Origin: CBDUQN01 sp965369375
Lineage (GTDB): Bacteria > Krumholzibacteriota > Krumholzibacteriia > Krumholzibacteriales > Krumholzibacteriaceae
Direction: 5' to 3'
Assembly (NCBI GenBank): GCA_965369375.1
Contig: CBDUQN010000078.1
Span: 1 to 14,226 of the forward strand
DNA length: 14,226 nt
A program made the translations under genes and the position numbers. The stretch's first letter is position 1. Each line of letters starts with the position of its first letter. This document shows positions 7,469 through 14,226 of this stretch, in pieces. The notes under the pieces were generated by a model, which worked only from the letters and a program-made list of their open reading frames with translations, made no database searches and was not told where the DNA came from.

Positions 7469-10400
7469 ATGTATCGCCCGAATAGAAACTATCTGATGTT
7501 CTTGCTAATGCTTTTAGTCTCGGGTGTCTTCCTCTCCGCACCGGCCGGTCTGGCGGAGCCGAAAGATGCACAGGAGGAAAGCCCGAAAAGCACGGGTCCG
7601 GCGACGTTGACCGAGATCGGGATGTCGCTCGAACGGATGCGGCTCCTCAGAGCCGAGGACCAGCGAACCGCCGTCCGGGATGCGGCCCGGCTTATCAATG
7701 AATTTCTGCAATCGGACGTGCCGAAGGAAAAACGCTCCGCAGCACATTTCCTCTCGGGCGATATCCATTTTGCTCTCGGGGATTACGAGCGGGCGGCGGA
7801 AGAGTTCAAGAACGCCGGCAAGAAAAACAAGGAGAAGCGATACAGCGATGATGCCGCTGCGGCGTATATCATGACGCTGGAAGCCGCCGGGCGGGACGAG
7901 GAAGCCGCACGTGAGTGGATCAAGTGGGAGAAAAAATTCAACGACAGCCCGCTGAAATCGGAGGTCCTCGTGGCCCGCGCATGGAACGCGCTCCGGCGCG
8001 GTGCGACGGCCGAAGCCGTAAGGACCCTCGATGAGCTGACAGCACGGTATCCCTGGATGGAACACGACCATCGCGTCGCACTCGCTCGAGCCGTCATGGC
8101 GTACCTCGAAGAGCGCTACGCTGATGTTGCAACCGCGCTCGACGGGGCGAAAGAGGGAGCGCCGGCGATATACCTCCGCGCGCTCACATTCGAAAAGCAG
8201 GGAGCGATGCTCAAGGCGGCCGCCCAGTACCGGGAGATCGTCGAACGCTACCCGCACTCGACGCTGCGCGATCCGGCGATGCTCGCCAAAGCCAACATCT
8301 TCCTGGCCAGCGGCGCGTACAAGAGCGCAGCCGAGGAAATGGCGAAGGTGGTCGAAGGCACATCGCGCGAGGACATTCGCGCGGAAGCGCTGCTGCGGCA
8401 GGCGATGTCGGTCTACCTCGACGGAGAGGTGAACGAAGGAACAGAACTGCTCCGCCTGGTCGTTGCACGCTACGGTGGATCGGATGTCGCCTCGAGAGCT
8501 CAGTTGCTCCTCGGCGAGGCCCTCTTCAGCCAGAAGATGTACGATGAGGCGATCATCGCGTTCAACCAAGTGCTCGCACTCTACTTCGAGCATTCGCTCG
8601 CCGCGCGTGCCCAATACCGGATCGGCAGGAGTCTCGATGCAATCGGGCGCGGAGAAGATGCGACCAGCACGTACCAGGCGGTCGTAGCCGGGTACCCCAT
8701 GTCGCCTGAATCTCCGGCCGCGGCGTACCTGGCGGGTGTCGGGCTCGTCGGGCAGCGACGGCCCCAGGCGGCGATCCCGTACTTCCAGCTCGTGCTGGAC
8801 CGCTACGCGAGCAATGACAGCACCGGGATGCTCGTATTCGCCTCGGACGATCACCGGGAGCTCGTGGAGGCCTCGCTCTGTTTCCTCGAGTATTCCTATC
8901 ACCTGGTGGGGAATCTGGGGCAGCTCTCCGGCGTGCCGCACCTCATGCTCAAGAAGATGCCGCCGAGCAAATCACCGTGGCGGGCGTATGCCCTCCTGAT
9001 CGACGCCGACGCGCTCGCGGCGCAGGCCCGGTACCCCGAGGCGGAAGAAATGCTGAAGCAGCTCATTGCTGAATTCCCCGAGCACTCGATCGCGGTCCCG
9101 GCAAACCGCCTCCTCGCATGGACGTACGCACAACAGGGACATGACGATATCGCGATCGAGACCGAGGAGAAGATGCTGGCGCGGTATGCCGCATACGAGG
9201 ATGAGGAAAATCTGAGTTCGGCATACCTCAACAAGGCGAACATTCTATTCAACAGGAAGTCGTACGAGGAAGCCGCCGCATCTTACGACGAATTCCTGCG
9301 CCGGTTCCCCGATCATCAGAAACGCCTGCAGGCACTCTACCAGGCGGGACTCTGCTACCAGTTGCTCGACCAGAACGGCGACGCGGTCGACCGGTGGGAA
9401 GCAATCATAGCCGCCGACTCGACGGCGGAGATGTCGCAACGGGCGCTGGTGCGGGCAGGCGATCTCTACTTCCGCGCCGATTACTACGATGACGCCAAGC
9501 GATGCTACCAAACACTCCTCGAGCGCTTCGCCGCGAGCCGCACTACGGCCCTGTGGATGCTCCGCATCGCGCAGTGTGAGTACAACGCCGGCAACGACGA
9601 GGAAGCGCTCAAGCGCTACAGCGATGTCCTCACACGCCTGCCGGGCTCGCCCTATGCAGTAGAGGCGGAACGCGGCATTGAGCTGACTCTCTACCGCCTC
9701 GGGCAGCTCGATGACGGCGGTGAGGTGCTTGCACGTCTCGTCGAGCAATATCCAAATAGTTCATTCGCCGCAGATGCACAGTTCGAGATCGCCATGCGCA
9801 GATATCAGGCCGAAAAATTCACCGAGGCCGCCGAGGAATTCCGGCGTGTCGTGAGCCAGTTCCCGGGATACTCGGCTGCAGACCGGGCCCACTATCTCAT
9901 GGCCGATGCATACCGGCAGGCCGGCATGTCCCGGGATGCCCGGCTTTCCTACGAGCAGTTCCTCAACTTTTTCCCGGAAAGTGAATTTCGCGCGATGGTG
10001 CACTTCCACCTGGGATCGCTCCGTTTCGATGAAGGTGATTACCTGCGTGCGGGGATCGATTTTACGAGTGTGCTCGACACAGAGGCCCCGAAGGACATCT
10101 CTGCGGCCTCGTTGTTCAACCTCGCGCTCTGCAAGCGGGTTCTCGGCGAGTCCGAGGAGGCGCGCGCGACGCTCGAGCAGTACCGGAAGCAGTACACGGC
10201 AAATGATGAACGCGCCGTCGATATTGCATACCATATGGGTGACATACACGAGAAGGCCGGCCGCAGCGAGCAGGCCATCGAGGAATACAAACGATCAATC
10301 AATGCGAGGCCGTCCGTGAGCCTCTACATCGAGCTCTGGTACCGTATCGGTGTGTGCAGGGAGCAACTCGGAACCACGGACCGCGCGATAGGTGCGTACC

Positions 10401-10600
10401 GGAAGGCTATGGCGGTGGATGACAAGGATAACGCATTTCGCCTCCTCGCGATCGCGCGCTGCGCCGGCCTCTACGAGGACAAGGAAGATTACAGCAATGC
10501 GCTCGCGGCATACCGCGATCTGATCAAGAATTCGACAGACGAGGAGCTCGTTCTCGCAGCTAGGGAGCGGGCCTCCCAGCTCGAGGCGATTTTGAAATAA
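7469..10600 (+). CDS. Exported giant TPR-repeat protein
   Basis: A 1043-residue protein with a Sec signal (core LMFLLMLLVSGVFL, probable cleavage after GLA at residue 29) and then tetratricopeptide repeats almost to the end. By eye I count about 24 TPR helix-B signatures, for example YERAAEEF, YKSAAEEM, YDEAIIAF, YEEAAASY, DEEALKRY, FTEAAEEF, SEQAIEEY and TDRAIGAY. Many repeats carry the FPE/YPN-S turn common in periplasmic TPR proteins such as BamD and CpoB/YbgF. No catalytic domain is visible and no outer-membrane barrel follows, so it should be a soluble or peripheral periplasmic scaffold. AAGGAG at 7455-7460 precedes ATG 7469 by 8 bases. It lies between the outer-membrane components and the ExbB/ExbD/TonB genes, which suggests that it links the two membranes or tethers clients to the motor. 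It is much longer than typical Tol-associated TPR proteins. Confidence 0.88.
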   Translation: MYRPNRNYLMFLLMLLVSGVFLSAPAGLAEPKDAQEESPKSTGPATLTEIGMSLERMRLLRAEDQRTAVRDAARLINEFLQSDVPKEKRSAAHFLSGDIHFALGDYERAAEEFKNAGKKNKEKRYSDDAAAAYIMTLEAAGRDEEAAREWIKWEKKFNDSPLKSEVLVARAWNALRRGATAEAVRTLDELTARYPWMEHDHRVALARAVMAYLEERYADVATALDGAKEGAPAIYLRALTFEKQGAMLKAAAQYREIVERYPHSTLRDPAMLAKANIFLASGAYKSAAEEMAKVVEGTSREDIRAEALLRQAMSVYLDGEVNEGTELLRLVVARYGGSDVASRAQLLLGEALFSQKMYDEAIIAFNQVLALYFEHSLAARAQYRIGRSLDAIGRGEDATSTYQAVVAGYPMSPESPAAAYLAGVGLVGQRRPQAAIPYFQLVLDRYASNDSTGMLVFASDDHRELVEASLCFLEYSYHLVGNLGQLSGVPHLMLKKMPPSKSPWRAYALLIDADALAAQARYPEAEEMLKQLIAEFPEHSIAVPANRLLAWTYAQQGHDDIAIETEEKMLARYAAYEDEENLSSAYLNKANILFNRKSYEEAAASYDEFLRRFPDHQKRLQALYQAGLCYQLLDQNGDAVDRWEAIIAADSTAEMSQRALVRAGDLYFRADYYDDAKRCYQTLLERFAASRTTALWMLRIAQCEYNAGNDEEALKRYSDVLTRLPGSPYAVEAERGIELTLYRLGQLDDGGEVLARLVEQYPNSSFAADAQFEIAMRRYQAEKFTEAAEEFRRVVSQFPGYSAADRAHYLMADAYRQAGMSRDARLSYEQFLNFFPESEFRAMVHFHLGSLRFDEGDYLRAGIDFTSVLDTEAPKDISAASLFNLALCKRVLGESEEARATLEQYRKQYTANDERAVDIAYHMGDIHEKAGRSEQAIEEYKRSINARPSVSLYIELWYRIGVCREQLGTTDRAIGAYRKAMAVDDKDNAFRLLAIARCAGLYEDKEDYSNALAAYRDLIKNSTDEELVLAARERASQLEAILK

Positions 10601-10633
10601 GTGCACGAACAATGAGCAAGGAGGAGTTTGGAA

Positions 10634-11356
10634 ATGATATCGAACTTCAACTGGACGGAGACAATCGGAAGCAGCCCTATCATGTGGGTGCTGATCGGAC
10701 TCAGCGTGTTCACGCTGGCCATCGCCATCGAGCGGCTGCATTACTACAGAAAGCGCCAGGGCAAACCGGACCAGGTGCTGGAGCAGGCGATCGCAAAGCT
10801 CCGCAGCGGAAAGAAGGGGGAAGCCGCCCAGATCTGCAGGGCCTGTCCTCATCCTATGGGACAGGTGGCCGTCGAGGTGCTGGAGAGCCCATCTCTCGAT
10901 GGAGAGCGCGCGGAGGAACGGCTCCAGATAGCGCTGAGTCAGCAGAAGCTGCTGCTGGAGAGCAACCTCAGCACCCTCGGAACGATGGCAGCAGTGGCGC
11001 CCCTCGTCGGTCTGCTCGGGACGGTCTGGGGGATCATGCGGGCCTTCAACGATATGTCGGCAACGGGAACGGCCGCTCCGTCGGTGGTCGCCGCGGGTGT
11101 CTCCGAAGCGCTTGTCACTACGGCCGCCGGTCTCATTATCGCAGTGCCGGCGTTGATGCTCTTTAATCATCTCAGCCGGCGAATGGGCGTCATGCTCACC
11201 GTGGCCGAAAACCATTCGCGAAACCTGCGTCTCGCCCTTGTTGAGGACACGAGCCATCAGACGAACGACGGCACGTCCGACAGGAGTCGGCCGGAACACG
11301 AACCGACCGTTGCCGAAAAAGAAATGGAAAAGCTCGAACCGATTCTCATGGATTGA
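10634..11356 (+). CDS. exbB: ExbB/TolQ/MotA-type proton channel protein
   Basis: A 240-residue inner-membrane protein with the three-helix topology of the family: segment 1 about 17-37 (MWVLIGLSVFTLAIAI), segment 2 about 115-138 (MAAVAPLVGLLGTVWGI), segment 3 about 155-178 (SEALVTTAAGLIIAVPALML). Conserved signatures are GLLGTVWGIM and GVSEALVTTAAGL, including the Thr residues (130, 162-163) that line the proton path in relatives and Glu158. With ExbD proteins it forms a channel complex that turns proton flow into movement of a periplasmic arm. A TTG at 10628 is also in frame, but AAGGAGGAG (10618-10626) is properly spaced only for ATG 10634. The large cytoplasmic loop has CRAC at 68-71, not a family hallmark. 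The last ~35 residues are a charged tail. The next gene follows after 10 bases. ExbB, TolQ and AglR-like subtypes cannot be separated by eye. Confidence 0.92.
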   Translation: MISNFNWTETIGSSPIMWVLIGLSVFTLAIAIERLHYYRKRQGKPDQVLEQAIAKLRSGKKGEAAQICRACPHPMGQVAVEVLESPSLDGERAEERLQIALSQQKLLLESNLSTLGTMAAVAPLVGLLGTVWGIMRAFNDMSATGTAAPSVVAAGVSEALVTTAAGLIIAVPALMLFNHLSRRMGVMLTVAENHSRNLRLALVEDTSHQTNDGTSDRSRPEHEPTVAEKEMEKLEPILMD

Positions 11357-11366
11357 GGTATACGGT

Positions 11367-11777
11367 ATGTTCTATAAATTGCTGAAAAAGAAGATACAGG
11401 GAAGCTACGACATCAACATGACGCCGCTGATCGATGTTTCTCTCGTGCTCGTAGTGATCCTCCTCCTCCTGACACCGCTGGCCTTCGAATCGAGCATTAC
11501 GGTTCGCAAAGCCGCTTCCAGCGCAAAGAAGTCGGTAAAGCCCGAGAAAGAGGAGCGTGTCGAGCTTCGTATCGTCTCGGAAGACAGTGTGATTGTCAAC
11601 CGCACCCTGGTTGCGCGCTCCGAGCTTTCGGAAGTGCTGGGCCCCATCCTGGAGGACAAAATGCAGCGCCGCGTCGTGATTGACTGTGCAGATCATGTTT
11701 CCCACGGCGCGTTCGTCAACGTCCTCGACCAGGCGAAGCTCAGCGGAGCGGCGGAGATCGCCGTATTGGGGAGGTAA
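11367..11777 (+). CDS. exbD: ExbD/TolR family protein, divergent first copy
   Basis: A 136-residue protein with a short cytoplasmic N-terminus, one membrane helix (about 22-40, LIDVSLVLVVILLLLTPLAF) and a periplasmic domain. The family motif INMTPLIDV is intact and Asp23 matches the proton-relay aspartate of ExbD/TolR. The periplasmic part is less typical than in its neighbour. The region after the helix is Lys/Ser-rich (KAASSAKKSVKPEKEER) instead of the usual V-LP-A peptide-like segment, while the later VVIDCADHVSHGAFVNVLD region keeps the family's helix-strand end. Longer in-frame extension upstream overlaps exbB and lacks a ribosome site; ATG 11367 has GAGG at 11355-11358, eight bases away. 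Its stop lies one base before the next ATG, so translation of the two exbD genes is probably coupled. Confidence 0.88.
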   Translation: MFYKLLKKKIQGSYDINMTPLIDVSLVLVVILLLLTPLAFESSITVRKAASSAKKSVKPEKEERVELRIVSEDSVIVNRTLVARSELSEVLGPILEDKMQRRVVIDCADHVSHGAFVNVLDQAKLSGAAEIAVLGR

Positions 11778-11778
11778 C

Positions 11779-12204
11779 ATGAAGCGGATTATCGATAATC
11801 AGGTCTCGAGAAACGCGAAAATCAACGTGACGCCGATCATAGATGTCGCGCTGGTTCTCGTGATCATACTGCTCATCACCGCACCGATGCTCTCGGTGGC
11901 CGATATCGAAGTCAATCTTCCCGAGGCGCAAACGAGAGGGGCAGAGGATGAGGCGCGCATCAGCATCACGTTGAGCAAAGATGGGGAATTGGCGATCAAC
12001 GAAGACATGATCAGACCGGAAAAATTCTGCATGGTGCTTCAGGCAATCCTTTCAAAGTCAAATAATGACAACACGCTGGTCGTTCTGCGTGCCGACCAGG
12101 AAGTGCCGTATGAGCTGATACGTTTCATCCTTGGTAAGGCACGCACAGCCGGGGCCAAGCGTCTTGCTATAGCGACAAACCAGAGAGATAAGGGGGGCTC
12201 ATGA
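11779..12204 (+). CDS. exbD: ExbD/TolR family protein, canonical second copy
   Basis: A 141-residue protein with one membrane helix (about 22-38, DVALVLVIILLITAPML), the motif INVTPIIDV with Asp22 as the likely proton-relay residue, and a canonical periplasmic start VNLPEAQ. It continues with VVLRADQEVPYELIRFILGKARTAG in overlapping segments, the usual ExbD ending. ExbD proteins dimerise within the ExbB pentamer and contact TonB-type arms. GGGGAGG at 11768-11774, inside the end of the first exbD, provides the ribosome site. The stop overlaps the start of the TonB-like gene as ATGA, so the two are translationally coupled. Together with the divergent copy this suggests either a heterodimer or two alternative motor states. 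Confidence 0.9.
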   Translation: MKRIIDNQVSRNAKINVTPIIDVALVLVIILLITAPMLSVADIEVNLPEAQTRGAEDEARISITLSKDGELAINEDMIRPEKFCMVLQAILSKSNNDNTLVVLRADQEVPYELIRFILGKARTAGAKRLAIATNQRDKGGS

Positions 12205-13127
12205 ATGCGTATGCCTTGAGTATCGAACTGGCAGCGACTGAGTCCCGGACACGGAAAGTGGTGGGAATCAGCATCGTAATACATGTGCTGATAGTGATGT
12301 GGTTCATATTGTACCGGACTATTGCGCCACCACCGCCGGCGCTCACGGAGATCATCTGGATCGATCCGATCACCGTCCAGCCGCCGGCCGTCAAGATGAC
12401 AACGGAGAAGCCGCAGCCGAAGGTCGAGAAACGTGCGCCGTCACCAAAACAGGAACCCGAGCACTTCGTGCGGAAAACGGAGATGAACCAATTCGCCCCG
12501 CAGCCGCAGACTGATCATGCGGTTCAAGACAAGCTTCGCAGGAAACTCGACGCGCTGGAGCAAAAGGTGACGCAACCATCGCGGATAGCCGATCTCGTGA
12601 CGATAAAAACCATGGGGCAACCTTCTCTGGCGAGCCTTCCGAACGAAGAAGAGAAGAATAGGGAAACAATCAAGCTTTCCCGACAGGAGAATACCAAGCA
12701 GCGCGCGATCCAGCTTACCAGATCAGAAACGAACAGGAAGACGCCGAACATGAGATTGAGCACGGTGGCGGAGAAGAAAGTCACGCCTGCAAAAATAGAA
12801 AAAGCGGATAAAGCCACAACGCAGCGCATTATCGACGGCGTACGATTGGTCGGACCAGTCGCCGACCGGCAGCTGATATCGCACCGGCTGCCCGGCTACC
12901 CTGAATGGGCGAAGCGTGAGGGTGTGGAAGCAACGGTGAAACTCTACTTCATCGTGCTTCCAAACGGGCGGGTCAAGGAAAATATCATGATCCAGAAGAC
13001 ATCGGGTTTCCAGGATTTCGATCGAAACGCAATCGAGGCGCTCCTTATCTGGCGGTTCGAACCGCTGAGAGGCGGAAAGACCGGCGAACAGTGGGGCTCG
13101 ATAACGTTCAATTTCCAGCTTCGATAA
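12201..13127 (+). CDS. tonB: TonB-like energy-transducing protein
   Basis: A 308-residue protein anchored in the inner membrane. The single helix at about 19-40 (VVGISIVIHVLIVMWFILY) contains Ser24-x3-His28, matching the SxxxH motif by which TonB couples to ExbB/ExbD. A PPPP stretch follows at 43-46, then a long Lys/Glu/Pro/Gln-rich spacer (about 60-215) able to span the periplasm. The C-terminal domain (about 225-308) carries LPGYPEWAKREGVEA, VLPNGRV and AIEALLIWRFEP, the standard TonB C-terminal fold. ATG 12201 overlaps the preceding stop, and AAGGGGGG at 12190-12197 gives the ribosome site. No TonB-dependent receptor is encoded in this window, so its partner may be the TPR protein or an outer-membrane component of the same operon rather than a siderophore receptor. 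The assignment is secure; the partner is not. Confidence 0.92.
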   Translation: MNAYALSIELAATESRTRKVVGISIVIHVLIVMWFILYRTIAPPPPALTEIIWIDPITVQPPAVKMTTEKPQPKVEKRAPSPKQEPEHFVRKTEMNQFAPQPQTDHAVQDKLRRKLDALEQKVTQPSRIADLVTIKTMGQPSLASLPNEEEKNRETIKLSRQENTKQRAIQLTRSETNRKTPNMRLSTVAEKKVTPAKIEKADKATTQRIIDGVRLVGPVADRQLISHRLPGYPEWAKREGVEATVKLYFIVLPNGRVKENIMIQKTSGFQDFDRNAIEALLIWRFEPLRGGKTGEQWGSITFNFQLR

Positions 13128-13163
13128 GAAGAGCGCCGCTGCATAACAGACGGAGATAAAATC

Positions 13164-14111
13164 ATGAGTATCGCTGCAAATCGATTCAAGATGACCGTGT
13201 TCCTGTTTGTGCTCGTCTTTGCGATGTTACCCGGCGGACCAGCGTTCACGCAGGAAGCGCCCCCCGACAGCGGAATGGCGCTCAAGGGCGGCGAGGAAGG
13301 CACCGTACTGAGGAATCTCACAATCGAGGGCGAAGATCGAGTGCGTATCGAGTTCGACCGGCCGACTCTCGCGCTCGACCTCGATCCAAACGAGGCGCCG
13401 GGCCTCGACTGGGATAACACGTGGGATATACTCGGTCGCTGCGAAATCGATTTTATATCGCCGCTCATAGCGCTTTCGGCTTCAGAAAAGTCACCTTACC
13501 TGCCGCGCCCGTGGTTCGAAGAGTTCTCATCGGGAGACATAGTCCGATTCCGGCCGCAGCTGAAGAATGTCGACCGGTGGAAGATGACCATAGCCGACTC
13601 ACGCAGCCAAACCGTTGCGGTCTTCGAAGGAAAGGGGAATCCGCCGAAAGAGCTCGGGTGGGACGGCCGCTCCGTGGAAGGGAAACCGATGCCGCCAGGA
13701 CTCACCTACTCGTACGTGCTGGAAGCATACGACCGGGCGGGAAACAAACGCAACTTCATGGGCAAAGGGTTTACCCTACCCCCCTACAAGATCGAATCCG
13801 AGGAACAGCTCATTCTCGTGTTCTCCGGCAGTGAGCTCGGCTTCAAGCCCGCTCACATGGATACAGGGAAAAAGGTGCCGCCGGCCATTATTCTCGATGC
13901 CGCGAGCAACCTCAACCAGCTCCCTCCCGATAGAACGATACGCATCGAGGCGACTGCACGAACGTACAGTAACGCCAACATGCTCGCCCAGGCGGTGGCG
14001 CTGGCTATCGAGCCGCTCCTGCTGGGCGACCCGAGTCTCATCCAGCAGGTCACGGCAGTTCAGGAGGATGCGCCCGCCGAGGGAACGGTCACGATCATTG
14101 TCTCTCGCTGA
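13164..14111 (+). CDS. Exported protein with FlgD-type Ig domain and possible OmpA-like C-terminus
   Basis: A 315-residue protein, last in the run, 36 bases after tonB with GGAGA at 13152-13156 before ATG 13164. A Sec signal (core MTVFLFVLVFAMLPGG) is followed by a region of no recognised family with several acidic stretches (LALDLDPNEAPGLDWDN). Residues about 125-207 form a FlgD-like Ig domain: WKMTIADSRSQTVAVFEG, then LGWDGRSVEGKPMPPGLTY, then YVLEAYDRAGN. Residues about 208-315 (ESEEQLILVFSG, RTIRIEATARTYSNANML, AVQEDAPAEGTVTIIV) have a strand-helix order that recalls a degenerate OmpA-like peptidoglycan-binding domain. I do not see the conserved Asp and Arg that bind peptidoglycan, so this part is tentative. 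It shares the WDG..G.P..G.Y Ig motif with the PorV-like barrel and the large secreted protein of the same operon, which suggests a common structural role. Confidence 0.72.
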   Translation: MSIAANRFKMTVFLFVLVFAMLPGGPAFTQEAPPDSGMALKGGEEGTVLRNLTIEGEDRVRIEFDRPTLALDLDPNEAPGLDWDNTWDILGRCEIDFISPLIALSASEKSPYLPRPWFEEFSSGDIVRFRPQLKNVDRWKMTIADSRSQTVAVFEGKGNPPKELGWDGRSVEGKPMPPGLTYSYVLEAYDRAGNKRNFMGKGFTLPPYKIESEEQLILVFSGSELGFKPAHMDTGKKVPPAIILDAASNLNQLPPDRTIRIEATARTYSNANMLAQAVALAIEPLLLGDPSLIQQVTAVQEDAPAEGTVTIIVSR

Positions 14112-14226
14112 GAGCGCGACTGCCCGCCGAGGGAACGGTCACGATCATTGTCTCTCGCTGAGAGCGCGACTGCCCGCCGAGGGAACGGTCACGATCATTG
14201 TCTCTCGCTGAGAGCGCGACTGCCCG
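14072..14226 (+). repeat. Perfect 50-bp tandem repeat at the window end
   Basis: The unit beginning GCCCGCCGAGGG and ending GAGAGCGCGACT recurs without a mismatch at 14072-14121, 14122-14171 and 14172-14221, then continues as GCCCG to the edge. The first copy contains the last codons and TGA of the preceding gene. Every copy includes CTCTC-GCT-GAGAG, a 5-bp hairpin covering the stop. There are no spacers, so it is not a CRISPR array. The perfect identity and position at the end raise the possibility of an assembly artefact. Confidence 0.9.

Noticed and set aside
7514..8941. Long minus-strand open frame (475 codons) opposite the TPR gene
   Set aside because: Lies wholly antisense to a clear TPR protein, is rich in Arg/His/Cys as expected for a complementary GC-rich frame, and has no family features.
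10628..10633. TTG start for exbB two codons upstream
   Set aside because: The Shine-Dalgarno AAGGAGGAG ends one base before it, too close; ATG 10634 is correctly spaced.
13794..14111. Firm OmpA family assignment for the C-terminus of the last protein
   Set aside because: Order of strands and helices is suggestive, but the conserved Asp and Arg of the peptidoglycan-binding site are not evident.
14072..14226. CRISPR array
   Set aside because: The copies are directly contiguous with no variable spacers and begin inside a coding sequence.

Overview
The window looks like a contig piece from an uncultured, moderately GC-rich Gram-negative bacterium. The reasons are a Tat-exported Fe-S oxidoreductase, outer-membrane beta-barrel proteins with Sec signals, a complete ExbB/ExbD/TonB set, and a secreted Ig-like protein with an NYPNPF/FlgD-like C-terminal domain. 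Such C-terminal domains plus PorV-like barrels are typical of the FCB group and of many candidate phyla. I cannot name the phylum from sequence alone. Almost everything is on the + strand; the one exception is a membrane-protein fragment at the left edge.

Left part (1-2689): a partial, divergently transcribed multi-pass membrane protein runs off the left edge. It has a good sigma70-like promoter at 448-476 and a possible one-base frameshift near its start. A 458-residue Tat-dependent aldo/keto reductase with an eight-cysteine ferredoxin-type tail follows. Next is a small outer-membrane beta-barrel protein whose ribosome-binding leader has been duplicated in tandem (1991-2059). Positions 2690-3129 contain no convincing gene; they hold short repeats, a weak terminator candidate and a strong 8-bp hairpin just before the next gene.

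Main part (3130-14111): eight genes in one direction with gaps of 1 to 36 bases or a 4-base overlap, so very probably one operon. In order they encode a 1006-residue secreted Ig-repeat protein, a PorV-like barrel with a FlgD-type Ig domain, a 1043-residue periplasmic protein with about 24 TPR units, ExbB/TolQ, two different ExbD/TolR proteins, a TonB-like protein, and an exported protein with another FlgD-type Ig domain. The layout suggests a proton-motive-force-driven trans-envelope machine. The ExbB/ExbD motor and TonB arm sit in the inner membrane, the TPR protein is a periplasmic scaffold, the PorV-like barrel is in the outer membrane, and the large Ig protein is the likely exported or surface-displayed client. 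This role is inference from co-location and domain content.

Right edge (14072-14226): a perfect 50-bp tandem repeat containing the last codons and stop of the final gene runs to the end of the window. It may be a real array or an assembly end artefact.
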